NCBI GenBank assembly: GCA_900556885.1
Contig: UNSQ01000002.1
Location: 1-58,664 of the forward strand
Direction of reading: 5' to 3'
DNA length: 58,664 nucleotides
DNA from: Candidatus Saccharimonadota bacterium
Lineage (GTDB): Bacteria; Patescibacteriota; Saccharimonadia; Saccharimonadales; Saccharimonadaceae
Within the stretch, counting starts at the first letter, position 1; the number at the start of each line of letters is the position of its first letter. This document shows positions 48,014 to 56,948 of this stretch, piece by piece. The position numbers were made by a program, and so were the translations under genes. Under the pieces are notes generated by a model. That model ran no database searches, had not been told where the DNA came from, and worked only from the letters and a program-made list of their open reading frames with translations.

Positions 48014-50674
48014 TTAGTTAACTTGAATGCTGCCAGTTGAAGTGGCTGTGTAATATGCAGAGTCTCTTACAGTTACAGAAACTGTGTGCGCTCCTGTCGT
48101 ATCAAGTTCTACCGTGGCGGTCTGCTTGCCGCTTGAAGTAATTTCTGAACTCTTAATGCTCTTTCCGTCCACGGTAATTTCGATTGCCGATAAGCCCCAA
48201 GTTCCTGCTGTAACATCAACACTTATCGCATATTTCTTACCACTGTTGGTGTATGATATCGCTCCAATTTGCGGCTTAGTGTCGTCGCACTTGTGAACGT
48301 CATCTTCTGCGTTTGCGTCGTAGCCTGAAGGAACGGTGATTGATTCTTTCTTAGTCAAAGGATCGATGATCTTTGTCACTTCAATCTCTTCCTTTGCGCC
48401 ATCCGGAGTACAGTTTGTTGCCTTTTTCTTAGAGACTTTATCGAAGGTGATTTTCTCTGTAGATTGACTTTGTTTCTTATTCCACCATGACGGGTAGAGC
48501 TCGCCGTTGACAGTCTGGATTCCGCTTGGTCGCTCATACCATTGACCTGACTTCCATTTGCCTTCTTTGGCGTAAACTTGAGTGTGGGCAAATTCCATAA
48601 CGCTTCTAATTACCGGCATGCCGTAGTTGGAGGCTGATGTGCCAATCACGCTAGTGTCGGAGTTTCCGAGCCACATTCCCATAACCAGAGCTGGGCTGTA
48701 ATTAATAATCCAGAGGTCTTTTGGCTGTGAACCCTTGTCTGATGTACCGGTCTTTGCAGAGGTTCGAACGCCATTGACGCCCATCCAGCCGTGAAGTCCA
48801 GGAGTTCGGTCGGACAAGATGTCGTTCACGATGTACGCTGATTGTGAGTCGATAACTTGCTTGCCTTCATCTTTCCATTTTTTCAGAGTTTCGCCTTGGC
48901 TGTTCTTTACCTCGATAACACTTGAAATGTCTTTCTGGACTCCCATTCGTGCCAATGTTGAGTAAGCATTCACCAATTCTGTTTGTTTGGTTCCACATGC
49001 GCCAATTGCTGCACCGAGTCCATAACCGCCGGCATTTTCTTCCTGGCGACAATAGTTAGTATCGCCCATTCTGCGGATTCCCTCGACGACAGGCTTAGCG
49101 GATCCGTCGCCAACGATGTAAGCGGCTTTGATGGCTGGGACGTTTCGGGATAGAGCCAGCGCTCTTCGGATATTGATGGCACCCATAAACTTATTGTCCC
49201 AGTTTCTTAGAGTTGCGCCGTACAGTTTATCGATATTTTCATCGGCTAAGACGGTGCCGCTACCGTATGCTTGCTTGCTGTCGTGTTTGTCGAACAATTG
49301 AGTAAAGACAAGCGACTTAATCGTAGAGCCTGGCTGAATATAGGAAACTGCGGCGTTGTCCTGACCGAAGCCAGTGTAATTAAAGTCACGGCTACCAACA
49401 AGTGCTACGATTTGTCCAGTCTGAACGTCTTCGACTGTTGCGGCGCCGTTACTAATTCGCACAGAATCTGGTCGACCAGTTGCAAAGAACGATTTCATTT
49501 CATTTTCAAGTTTCTCCTGAATTCGCCAGTCGAGGGTGGTTTTAATCGTCAATCCACCGCGTCCAACGACTGATTCGCCAAGCTCTTTACTCAACTGATT
49601 GCGAACCATTAGTAAGAAGTGAGGAGCCTTAATATTCTCCAAGTGCTCGGTCTGTGGCTTAAGCGTGCTTAAAATATCAATCTTTTTAGCTTTTTCGGCC
49701 TCGTCCTTGGTAATAACGCCTTGCTCGGCCATGTAATCCAGAACTGTATGTTGTCGGGCAATCAAAGCCTTATTTCCAGCGGTGTTGTATGGATTATAGT
49801 AAGTTGGATTCTGTGGAATACCAGCAATTAGCGCCGCTTCCGCCAATGTCAGATCTTTGGCGTGCTTGCCAAAGTATGTTTGAGCTGCAGACTCTGCGCC
49901 GTTACGACGACCGCCATACGGAGACTCATTCAGATATAATGACAGAATTTGGTCTTTGCTATACATGCGCTCAACTTCAATTGCAAGGATGATTTCCTTG
50001 ATCTTTCGAGGAATGCCACTAATCGATCGGTCGCCAGCCTCATCTGCGAAGAAAACCTGCTTGACTAGCTGCTGCGTCAGAGTCGATCCACCCTGGACTT
50101 GGCGTCGTGAAGCGGTTGAGAGCATCGCGCGCAACATACCGCTAATACTGATGCCGTGGTGATTATAGAAGTTTCGGTCCTCAATTGCGACGGTGGCTTT
50201 TTTCAAATAGTCGCTAATCTGGTCAGATTCGACAACCAATTGATAATTACCTGTGCCTTTATCTTCCCAAAGCAAATTGTCGTTACGGTCGTAATATTTA
50301 GTGACAGTCGTTTGAACGCGTTTAGCAAGCTCGCCAGGGCGAATTTTATCGAGATCCTTGCGGAAGTAAGCGAACATTCCGCCGATAAGTAGCAGCATCA
50401 ACAAAATACTAACGCCAAGAATTTTCAGCGCCATCAGTCCGCCGCGCTTGGAGAACCAATATTTCGCCAATCGCTTCGGATGTAATCGATAAAAGAACCG
50501 CTTTACGGGATGTTTTGGTAAAGTCGCCAAATATTCCGCTCGTTCGCGCGCGTCCTTATCTTTTTTAGCCTTATGTTTCTGCGCCAAATTGGCATATAAG
50601 TTCATCCGTTTCGACGGAGATTTCTTATCGCTTGAGCCGTGTCCGGCGGTGCTTATCGTAGTCTTTTTCTTCAC
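48014..50674 (-). CDS. Class A penicillin-binding protein (glycosyltransferase/transpeptidase)
   Basis: 886 residues. It builds and cross-links peptidoglycan outside the membrane. A basic cytoplasmic N-terminus of ~80 residues precedes a membrane segment (about 80-105). The GT51 domain shows AIEDRNFYNHHGIS and QGGSTLTQQLVKQ. The transpeptidase domain has the Ser nucleophile in PGSTIKS (SxxK), SRN (SxN) and KTGTS. A C-terminal Ig-like domain (about 790-886) may bind the wall. The start is GTG at 50674, fixed by a TATAAT box six bases upstream. ATG is absent there. Confidence 0.95.
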   Translation of the reverse strand: MKKKTTISTAGHGSSDKKSPSKRMNLYANLAQKHKAKKDKDARERAEYLATLPKHPVKRFFYRLHPKRLAKYWFSKRGGLMALKILGVSILLMLLLIGGMFAYFRKDLDKIRPGELAKRVQTTVTKYYDRNDNLLWEDKGTGNYQLVVESDQISDYLKKATVAIEDRNFYNHHGISISGMLRAMLSTASRRQVQGGSTLTQQLVKQVFFADEAGDRSISGIPRKIKEIILAIEVERMYSKDQILSLYLNESPYGGRRNGAESAAQTYFGKHAKDLTLAEAALIAGIPQNPTYYNPYNTAGNKALIARQHTVLDYMAEQGVITKDEAEKAKKIDILSTLKPQTEHLENIKAPHFLLMVRNQLSKELGESVVGRGGLTIKTTLDWRIQEKLENEMKSFFATGRPDSVRISNGAATVEDVQTGQIVALVGSRDFNYTGFGQDNAAVSYIQPGSTIKSLVFTQLFDKHDSKQAYGSGTVLADENIDKLYGATLRNWDNKFMGAINIRRALALSRNVPAIKAAYIVGDGSAKPVVEGIRRMGDTNYCRQEENAGGYGLGAAIGACGTKQTELVNAYSTLARMGVQKDISSVIEVKNSQGETLKKWKDEGKQVIDSQSAYIVNDILSDRTPGLHGWMGVNGVRTSAKTGTSDKGSQPKDLWIINYSPALVMGMWLGNSDTSVIGTSASNYGMPVIRSVMEFAHTQVYAKEGKWKSGQWYERPSGIQTVNGELYPSWWNKKQSQSTEKITFDKVSKKKATNCTPDGAKEEIEVTKIIDPLTKKESITVPSGYDANAEDDVHKCDDTKPQIGAISYTNSGKKYAISVDVTAGTWGLSAIEITVDGKSIKSSEITSSGKQTATVELDTTGAHTVSVTVRDSAYYTATSTGSIQVN

Positions 50675-50689
50675 AATTCTATTATATCA
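50675..50689 (-). promoter_or_regulatory. Extended -10 leaderless promoter of the PBP gene (GTG start)
   Basis: The minus strand has TGA-TATAAT (50689-50681), then AGAATT and GTG at 50674. It shows that the leaderless geometry is also used with a GTG start. Confidence 0.6.
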
Positions 50690-50717
50690 CGCATATGTTT
50701 CGCTTCAATTGTAAAAT

Positions 50718-50743
50718 TGCTATACTAATATATAGAAAAGGAG
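50718..50743 (+). promoter_or_regulatory. tyrS promoter and ribosome-binding site
   Basis: TGC-TATACT (50718-50726) is followed by a ~20-nt leader with AAAAGGAG (50736-50743), so this gene is leadered. Confidence 0.55.
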
Positions 50744-50747
50744 TGAT

Positions 50748-51968
50748 ATGAAATTATCAGAAGAATTACAATGGCGTGGATTCTGGAATCAGACCACATT
50801 TACTGACGACAAACTTATCGATTCGGAGAATTTCACGCTCTATTTGGGGACGGATCCTTCGGCGGACAGTTTGCATGTTGGGCATTTGGCAGTTTATATG
50901 ATGGTTCGGCATTTTTTGGAGCGCGGACATAAAGTGTTTTTGCTGGTTGGTGGCGGCACAGGAATGATTGGCGATATGCGCGACACGGAAGAGCGAAATC
51001 TGCTTCCATACGAGGAAATTGAACATAACAAGCAAGCCTTAAAATCCCAAGTTTCGCGAATTTTTGCTGGACGAGATTTTACTTTGGTTGATAACGCTGA
51101 CTGGCTGGCTGAGCTGGAATTGCTACCGTTTCTTCGCGATATCGGTAAGAATTTCAATATGGCGGATTTGGTGAGCCGCGAATTTTTCAAGGCGCGCATT
51201 AATAATGGTAAGGGTTTGAGTTTTGCGGAATTCACTTACACTTTGCTTCAGGGCTATGATTTTTGGCATCTATTTAATCAGTATGGTGTGAATCTGCAAA
51301 TTGGTGGATCGGATCAATGGGGCAATTTATTATCTGGCGTGGATCTGATTCGTAAAAAAGAAAACACTGAAGTTTACGCAATGACTGCACCGCTTCTTAT
51401 CAATAAGTCGACTGGTCGTAAATTCGGTAAATCTGAAGGCGGCGCGGTTTGGCTTGATGAAAATAAAACCAGCGTCTATAAATTCTACCAATTCTGGCTG
51501 AATGTCGATGACGAGAGCGCGATTGAATATATGAAGATATTTACGATGTTGGACCGCGATACGATTGAAGCTATTGCCGAAAATCACGCTGTTAATCCAG
51601 GTGCGCGTTCGGCACAGAAGGTTTTGGCTCGTGAAGTTACTGACATTGTTCACGGTAGTGTACGTCGTGAATCTGTTGAGCGTGTGAATGAGGTTTTGTT
51701 CGGTGGCGGCGATTTTAAGAAATTGTCGGACGATGATTTAGGCGCTTTGTCTGAAGAAATTCCTTGCGTTGATGCTGGAATTGATGTGATTGAAGCGTTG
51801 GTAGAATCTGGGGCGGTTGGCTCTAACGGCGAAGCAAAGCGATTGTTAAAATCTGGAGCTATTAGCCTAAACGGCGAAAAACTTGCCGAAAATAAAGTTG
51901 TCAATGACACGTCGTTATTAAAGAAGGGCAAAAACACGTTCGTATTAATTATGGAAGGGGACGAATAA
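50748..51968 (+). CDS. tyrS: Tyrosine--tRNA ligase
   Basis: 406 residues, class I aminoacyl-tRNA synthetase. HIGH motif HVGH (43-46) and KMSKS-equivalent KFGKS (in GRKFGKSEGGAVW) are present. The tyrosine/ATP pocket shows YTLLQGYDFWHLFNQYGVNLQIGGSDQWGN. A C-terminal S4 domain (about 345-406, LLKSGAISLNGEKLAENKVVNDTSLL) binds tRNA-Tyr. Length is normal. The HAD protein gene starts in its stop codon (TAATG). Confidence 0.97.
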   Translation: MKLSEELQWRGFWNQTTFTDDKLIDSENFTLYLGTDPSADSLHVGHLAVYMMVRHFLERGHKVFLLVGGGTGMIGDMRDTEERNLLPYEEIEHNKQALKSQVSRIFAGRDFTLVDNADWLAELELLPFLRDIGKNFNMADLVSREFFKARINNGKGLSFAEFTYTLLQGYDFWHLFNQYGVNLQIGGSDQWGNLLSGVDLIRKKENTEVYAMTAPLLINKSTGRKFGKSEGGAVWLDENKTSVYKFYQFWLNVDDESAIEYMKIFTMLDRDTIEAIAENHAVNPGARSAQKVLAREVTDIVHGSVRRESVERVNEVLFGGGDFKKLSDDDLGALSEEIPCVDAGIDVIEALVESGAVGSNGEAKRLLKSGAISLNGEKLAENKVVNDTSLLKKGKNTFVLIMEGDE

Positions 51969-52723
51969 TGAAGAAAATTATCGGTTTTGATTTGGATGAT
52001 ACGCTAGCAATTACAAAATCGCCAATTAGCGATCGTATGGCGGGGATTCTTAGCCGATTGCTTGAGAATTATGATGTTTGTGTGATCACGGGCGGCACGT
52101 TTCAACAGATAAAAAAGCAGGTGATTGATAGGTTGAGTGTTACTCCGGAGTTGCTTCAGAAATTCCACGCGATGCCGACTTGCGGTACTCGATATTATAG
52201 ATTTGACGCCGCTGATGATGAATGGAAAATTCAGTATGCGAATGATTTGTCTGACGAGCAAAAAACTCAGATAACCGCGGCGTTGGAAGAAGTTGCGAAG
52301 GAAATGGGCATTTGGTGCGAGAATCCTGCGGGTGAAATAATTGAAGATCGACACAGCCAGATTACTATGTCGGCTTTGGGTCAGCAAGCTACGCCTGAAG
52401 ATAAATATGAGTGGGCTGAAAAATATAAGGATGTTCGTCCGATATATCGTGACAAGGTTGCGGAGAAGCTACCTGGGCTTGAGGTGCGAATTGGCGGTAC
52501 GACCAGCACTGACATCACGCTTCCGGGAATCGATAAGGCTTATGGAATTGGGCGGCTACTCGAATTGAATGGCTGGTCGAAAGAGGAAACGCTGTTCTTT
52601 GGTGACAAAATTGAAGAAGGTGGCAATGATTTTCCAGTGAAGCAAATGGGCGTAGATTCAATCGGCGTGAGAGGCTGGGAAGATACGGCTTACGCTCTGG
52701 AAGGCATCAACGCCGTTTCGTAG
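51968..52723 (+). CDS. HAD-IIB hydrolase resembling eukaryotic-type phosphomannomutase
   Basis: 251 residues. The nucleophile motif is DLDDT (D8, D10). Later signatures are VCVITGGTFQQIKKQV, ALGQQATPEDKYEW, RDKVAEKLPGLEVRIGGTTSTDITLPGIDKAYGI and FFGDKIEEGGNDFPV. Eukaryotic PMM proteins have the same order (GGSDxxKIxEQL, R..gm..SPiGR, FPkGWDKtycL, FFGDkT.pGGNDyEI). It could interconvert mannose 6- and 1-phosphate or be a phosphatase. It starts in the tyrS stop codon, and recG begins immediately after its own stop. Confidence 0.8.
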   Translation: MKKIIGFDLDDTLAITKSPISDRMAGILSRLLENYDVCVITGGTFQQIKKQVIDRLSVTPELLQKFHAMPTCGTRYYRFDAADDEWKIQYANDLSDEQKTQITAALEEVAKEMGIWCENPAGEIIEDRHSQITMSALGQQATPEDKYEWAEKYKDVRPIYRDKVAEKLPGLEVRIGGTTSTDITLPGIDKAYGIGRLLELNGWSKEETLFFGDKIEEGGNDFPVKQMGVDSIGVRGWEDTAYALEGINAVS

Positions 52724-54766
52724 ATGAAATTAACAACTCCTCTTGAGCAAATTAAAGGCGTCGGGCCGAAAACTGCTCAGGCTCTAACAGTGGCCGGTCT
52801 TACGACGGTTTCTGATGCCCTGAATTTTTTGCCGCGAGCGTATGACGACTATTCGACCGCGGTTAATATCGCAGATCTTCAGCCGGGAAAAGTTACGGTT
52901 AAGGCGCGCTGCGAGTCGGTTTCGACGCGTGTTGTTCGGCGTGGACTTAGAATCACGACCGCGGTTTTGGCTGATAAATCGGGCAAAGTTAAGGCGGTTT
53001 GGTTCAATCAGCCGTACCGCGAAACGCAATTAAAATCTGATGCAGAATTTATTTTTTCTGGTCAATTTGGTATGCAATATAATCGCTATCAGATCAATAA
53101 TCCGTCCGTCGAGCTGGCAAAAGAAGTTGCCAAAGCATCGATGGAAAACGCATCTGGAATTCAGCCAATTTATAAATCGATTAAAAATATCCGCCCGAAA
53201 ACCGTACAAGATTTGATGAAAAATATTCGTCCGATTATGGATTTTTTGCCCGAGACTTTGCCGGAAAACATTATTCGGCGCCAAAAATTGGTTAGTCGAT
53301 CTGAGGCGGTTAAGTTTCTTCACGCGCCAAAAACTCACGAGGAAATTTCCCGTGGTCGTGAGCGCCTGGCGTTTGAGGAGTTGTTCGAGATGATATTGGC
53401 GGCACAATTTAATAAGCAAGAACAGACTAGATTAACAGGCTGGAAGATTCCGTTTAATAAGTCGGTCGTAAAGAGTTTTGTTGATCAATTGCCGTTTCCT
53501 TTGACGAACGCTCAGCGCCGAGCTGCGTGGCAAATTCTGCAAGATTTGGAGTCTGATCATCCGATGAATCGGTTATTGCAAGGAGATGTTGGCTCGGGAA
53601 AAACTGTCGTTGCGGGATTGGTGGCGGCGGAAGTGGCGAAGGCTGGTTTTCAGACGGCAATTATGGCGCCGACGGAGATTTTGGCGCAGCAACACGCGAA
53701 GACGCTTGACGAGTTATTGTCGCCATTTGGTGTGTCGGTTGCACTTCTGACGGGTCACGTGAAAGGTGCGGCGCGCAGTCAATTATTGAACAATTTGTCT
53801 AGCGGCAATATTGACGTTGTGGTCGGCACACACGCGCTAATTCAGGAAAAAGTTGCGTATCATAAATTGGGATTTGCGGTGATTGACGAACAGCACCGAT
53901 TTGGCGTAAAGCAACGACAAGCTTTGTTGGAAAAGTCTGATTTTATGCCGCATCTTTTAAGTATGACCGCCACGCCAATTCCGCGCAGCTTGGCGCTGAC
54001 ATTGTACGGAGAATTGGACATTTCCATTCTAGACGAGTTGCCCTCTGGTCGTCAGCCGATTCAGACTAAGATTTGGTCACCAGCATCAGCTCCGAAGCTT
54101 TACGAATCGATTGAAAATGAGCTAGCCAAAGGTCGCCAAACTTACGTTATTTGTCCGTTGATTGATGATAATCCAGATAATGATAAGAAATCGGTGGAGG
54201 CGGAATATAATAAATTGTCCAAGACTATTTTCAGCCATCGTCGAGTTGGGTTGTTGCACGGAAAGCTTCCTGCCGAAGAAAAAGCTGAAGTGATGCAGAA
54301 ATTTGCGGACGACGAGCTGGATATGTTAGTCAGTACGACCGTGGTTGAGGTTGGTGTGAATGTGCCGAATGCGACAGTGATGCTAATTGAGAATGCGGAC
54401 AATTTTGGATTGAGTCAATTGCATCAATTGCGCGGGCGAGTTGGGCGCGGGAAACATCAGAGTTTTTGTCATTTGATGATGAGCGGTCATGATAAGCCGA
54501 GCCAACGCCTTCGGGAGATTGAGAAATCTCAGGACGGGTTTTATTTAGCGGAGGTTGATTTGAAATTGCGTGGGCCTGGCGAGATTTACGGTAAAATGCA
54601 ACACGGTGATTTGAACTTGAAAATTGCCTCGCTGGCGGATACGGCGTTGATTGCTCGCGCTCAAACCGAAGCCGAACGCTTTGTCAAAGAGGGGCAAGAT
54701 TTGCTACAATATAATCATCTGGCGCACGCCGTCAGTCGCTATCAGCGATTAACTGTTTTAAATTAA
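52724..54766 (+). CDS. recG: ATP-dependent DNA helicase RecG
   Basis: 680 residues, remodels stalled forks and branched recombination intermediates. An N-terminal HhH-like start (IKGVGPKTAQAL) leads into the wedge OB domain (about 60-150). Helicase motifs follow: Walker A GDVGSGKT (about 285), motif II DEQH (DEQHRFGVKQRQ), motif III TATPIPRSLALTLYGELD, and motifs V-VI (VEVGVNVPNATVM, QLRGRVGRG). The RecG-specific C-terminal segment is present. It starts right after the HAD stop codon. Confidence 0.96.
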   Translation: MKLTTPLEQIKGVGPKTAQALTVAGLTTVSDALNFLPRAYDDYSTAVNIADLQPGKVTVKARCESVSTRVVRRGLRITTAVLADKSGKVKAVWFNQPYRETQLKSDAEFIFSGQFGMQYNRYQINNPSVELAKEVAKASMENASGIQPIYKSIKNIRPKTVQDLMKNIRPIMDFLPETLPENIIRRQKLVSRSEAVKFLHAPKTHEEISRGRERLAFEELFEMILAAQFNKQEQTRLTGWKIPFNKSVVKSFVDQLPFPLTNAQRRAAWQILQDLESDHPMNRLLQGDVGSGKTVVAGLVAAEVAKAGFQTAIMAPTEILAQQHAKTLDELLSPFGVSVALLTGHVKGAARSQLLNNLSSGNIDVVVGTHALIQEKVAYHKLGFAVIDEQHRFGVKQRQALLEKSDFMPHLLSMTATPIPRSLALTLYGELDISILDELPSGRQPIQTKIWSPASAPKLYESIENELAKGRQTYVICPLIDDNPDNDKKSVEAEYNKLSKTIFSHRRVGLLHGKLPAEEKAEVMQKFADDELDMLVSTTVVEVGVNVPNATVMLIENADNFGLSQLHQLRGRVGRGKHQSFCHLMMSGHDKPSQRLREIEKSQDGFYLAEVDLKLRGPGEIYGKMQHGDLNLKIASLADTALIARAQTEAERFVKEGQDLLQYNHLAHAVSRYQRLTVLN

Positions 54767-54767
54767 T

Positions 54768-55592
54768 ATGTACGCAGGAACAACAATTAGGGATGGCTCT
54801 GGTCGATTTATTGGCGTCCACCAAAAAATAGATCGAGTTGCAAGGAGAAATATAAAACCAATTCTTCCTGATTGGTGTGATTTTCCTGATATTAAAAATA
54901 TTCTTCATTTTGAGGGCAAGAATGGTCCTGATGGCGTCAAGCGAAAAAGTCCGGCTGTGGATGAGCCTTGGCACTTTATAAATCCGGACGATCCGAATGA
55001 CACTGCGCTCTTGGAGATGATTGACGGACATATTGGCAATTTAGCCCGAGCGCTACGAACAAATAATTCCGAGCGAGCAGCGTTTGAGGCGGCTTGGATG
55101 GCGCACGCGATTACCGACGGTTTGACTCCAGCGCATCATTTTCCTCTGGAACAAGCTATGGCGGAACTTCGTGGCGGTGAAGGGTTGGAGACGCGAACTT
55201 CAATTTTGAAGAAGAATCTCATGAAGGGCGATAACGGAATTGAACTGATTAAGAACAACTGGAAATTCTGGGGCGCCAAAGGTATGATGACGACACACGT
55301 GGCGTTTGAGGCTGGCGTAGCTAGCGTGGTATCGTATCCGCGTTTTAAGGACGCAATTCCGAGTAGTGGTGAGATATTGCAAGTGAAAAATCACGGCTAT
55401 CGTGAGTACTATTTGAACCAAGTTCACTCCGTGGCATCGATGAAAATGTATGACAATTTTAGCAAGAGTGGTTGGACGACGGACCTTGCTTGGCAGACAA
55501 ATCACGAGCTGATGCCGATTATTATAAAATCGGTAATGTTGGGCTGGCTGGCGTCTGTTTGGAAACTTGAGGCAGAAAAAAGTGAGAGTTAG
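54768..55592 (+). CDS. Putative PLC/S1-P1-type zinc phosphodiesterase-like protein
   Basis: 274 residues. Histidine- and aspartate-containing segments are spread as in the zinc-dependent phospholipase C / S1-P1 nuclease fold: GVHQKIDRVARRN, DIKNILHFEGKNGPDG, PWHFINPDD, and AAWMAHAITDGLTPAHHFPLE, which mirrors the HxxxDxxxPxH helix of that family. A later TTHVAFEAG adds another His-x-x-x-Glu. No signal peptide is evident, unlike most secreted members. The assignment is inference from motif pattern. It starts two bases after the recG stop and overlaps rsmD. Confidence 0.5.
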   Translation: MYAGTTIRDGSGRFIGVHQKIDRVARRNIKPILPDWCDFPDIKNILHFEGKNGPDGVKRKSPAVDEPWHFINPDDPNDTALLEMIDGHIGNLARALRTNNSERAAFEAAWMAHAITDGLTPAHHFPLEQAMAELRGGEGLETRTSILKKNLMKGDNGIELIKNNWKFWGAKGMMTTHVAFEAGVASVVSYPRFKDAIPSSGEILQVKNHGYREYYLNQVHSVASMKMYDNFSKSGWTTDLAWQTNHELMPIIIKSVMLGWLASVWKLEAEKSES

Positions 55593-56127
55593 GATTATCT
55601 CTGGCGAATTTGGCGGACGATTCATAAAAACTCCGCCTGGCTCAACGACGCATCCTATGGGTGAGCGAGTGCGCTCAGCTATGTTCAATTCTTTGGGTGA
55701 ATCAATACGCGGCGCGCAGGTTTTGGATGCTTTTGCGGGGTCTGGTGCTGTTGGACTAGAGGCATTAAGTCGCGGCGCAGAGTCGGTGGTTTTCGTGGAG
55801 CGAGATCGAGTCGCTCAGCGAGTAATTGCTGAAAACATAAGCATTTTGGGCGTCGAAGAAAAATCTATTGTAATAAAAACAACGATAGTAAATTGGCTAG
55901 AAAGTGCGAGTTCAACAGGGGAGTTTGATATTATTTTTGCCGATCCGCCGTACCATAATCCACAGTTTTCCACAGTTTCTAAGCTAATGAGACTACTCAA
56001 ACCGGGTGGAACTATGATATTATCACATCCAGGAATAGGTGAGGTGCCGGTTCAAGACAAAACTGTTGTGGTGGACAGTCGTAGTTATGGGGAGGCGCAC
56101 CTCACCAAGTTCCTGCGGTTGAAATAA
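55582..56127 (+). CDS. rsmD: 16S rRNA (guanine(966)-N2)-methyltransferase RsmD
   Basis: 181 residues. It methylates G966 of 16S rRNA. The N-terminus (VRIISGEFGGRFIKTPPG) and TTHPMGERVRSAMFNSLG are typical. The SAM site is LDAFAGSGAVGLEALSRGA, and the catalytic motif is ADPPY. GTG at 55582 is chosen because the protein then begins like other RsmD proteins. A TTG at 55567 would add five residues. It overlaps the previous gene by 11 nt, with GAGG about 8 nt before the GTG. Confidence 0.93.
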   Translation: MRVRIISGEFGGRFIKTPPGSTTHPMGERVRSAMFNSLGESIRGAQVLDAFAGSGAVGLEALSRGAESVVFVERDRVAQRVIAENISILGVEEKSIVIKTTIVNWLESASSTGEFDIIFADPPYHNPQFSTVSKLMRLLKPGGTMILSHPGIGEVPVQDKTVVVDSRSYGEAHLTKFLRLK

Positions 56128-56136
56128 GTTTGATGA

Positions 56137-56165
56137 GCGTTCTGATAAATATCAGAGCGTTTTTA
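56137..56165 (+). terminator. Intrinsic terminator after rsmD
   Basis: GCGTTCTGAT (56137-56146) and ATCAGAGCGT (56151-56160) form a 10-bp stem with two G-U pairs and a 4-nt loop, followed by a T-run. Confidence 0.85.
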
Positions 56166-56186
56166 ATAGAAAAAAGTAGGTAAATT

Positions 56187-56819
56187 ATGAATGAATTTAT
56201 TTTAGTAGCAATAAAATTATTGATCGGATTTTTTGCTCTGACGATAATAATTAACATTACGGGAAAGGGTAATCTGGCACCATCTTCCGCTAGCGATCAA
56301 GTTCAGAATTACGTACTTGGTGGTATTATTGGCGGCGTTATTTACAATAATGATATTAAGATTTTGGACTATGTTGGGATTTTGTGTATATGGTGTGTAC
56401 TGGTGTTGACGCTGAAGTGGATAAAGAAACATAGCGTTAAGGCTAAACAGCTGATTGACGGGAAGGCTTTGATAATTATAGATAATGGAAAGATAAATAT
56501 CGAAAACTGCGAGAAGGTCGGCTTAAGTGCTCATGACGTTTCTTTCAAGCTTCGAACCCATAATGTTTACTCGACGAAAGATGTGAAAAGGGCTGTTGTT
56601 GAGCAAGACGGCGAGCTTATTATTTCGCACAAAGGCGAGGAAAATCCGAAATTCCCGTTAATAACGGACGGTCAATTGCAATCTGACATCTTGGACGTAA
56701 TCGGAAAAGACGAAAAGTGGTTGCTTGGTCAGCTTAAAAAACGAGGCTTAGAATCTTATGGAGATGTATTTTTAGGCGAGTATGTCGACGGCGATTTGAT
56801 TCTGACCGCTTATAATTAA
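56187..56819 (+). CDS. DUF421 family membrane protein (YetF/YrbG-like)
   Basis: 210 residues. Three N-terminal hydrophobic segments (about 4-22, 42-54 and 58-78) are followed by a soluble domain with the DUF421 arrangement: a strand with GKALIIIDNGKINIENCEKVGLSAHDVSFKLR, then a later strand pair (DVKRAVVEQDGELIISHKGE). Family members sit in the membrane with the domain in the cytoplasm; function is poorly known. It lies after the rsmD terminator and probably has its own transcription start. AGTAGGTAAATT before the ATG is a weak ribosome site. Confidence 0.85.
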   Translation: MNEFILVAIKLLIGFFALTIIINITGKGNLAPSSASDQVQNYVLGGIIGGVIYNNDIKILDYVGILCIWCVLVLTLKWIKKHSVKAKQLIDGKALIIIDNGKINIENCEKVGLSAHDVSFKLRTHNVYSTKDVKRAVVEQDGELIISHKGEENPKFPLITDGQLQSDILDVIGKDEKWLLGQLKKRGLESYGDVFLGEYVDGDLILTAYN

Positions 56820-56881
56820 AGATGAATTAACTGGACGGGATGAAAAACGTCGTTGTTTGATAGTGTTGTGAAGTTAACTCT

Positions 56882-56909
56882 ACCACTATATCTGGTGGTG
56901 TCGTATAAT
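56882..56909 (+). promoter_or_regulatory. Promoter with adjacent inverted repeat for the acidic hypothetical gene
   Basis: The TATAAT box (56904-56909) lies 5 nt after the inverted repeat ACCAC/GTGGT (56882-56899), which occupies the -35 to -15 region and might be an operator. A GAGGAGG ribosome site is at 56931-56937. Confidence 0.45.
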
Positions 56910-56948
56910 GGTTTATAGGTAAAGTAAAAAGAGGAGGAATATAGAGAA

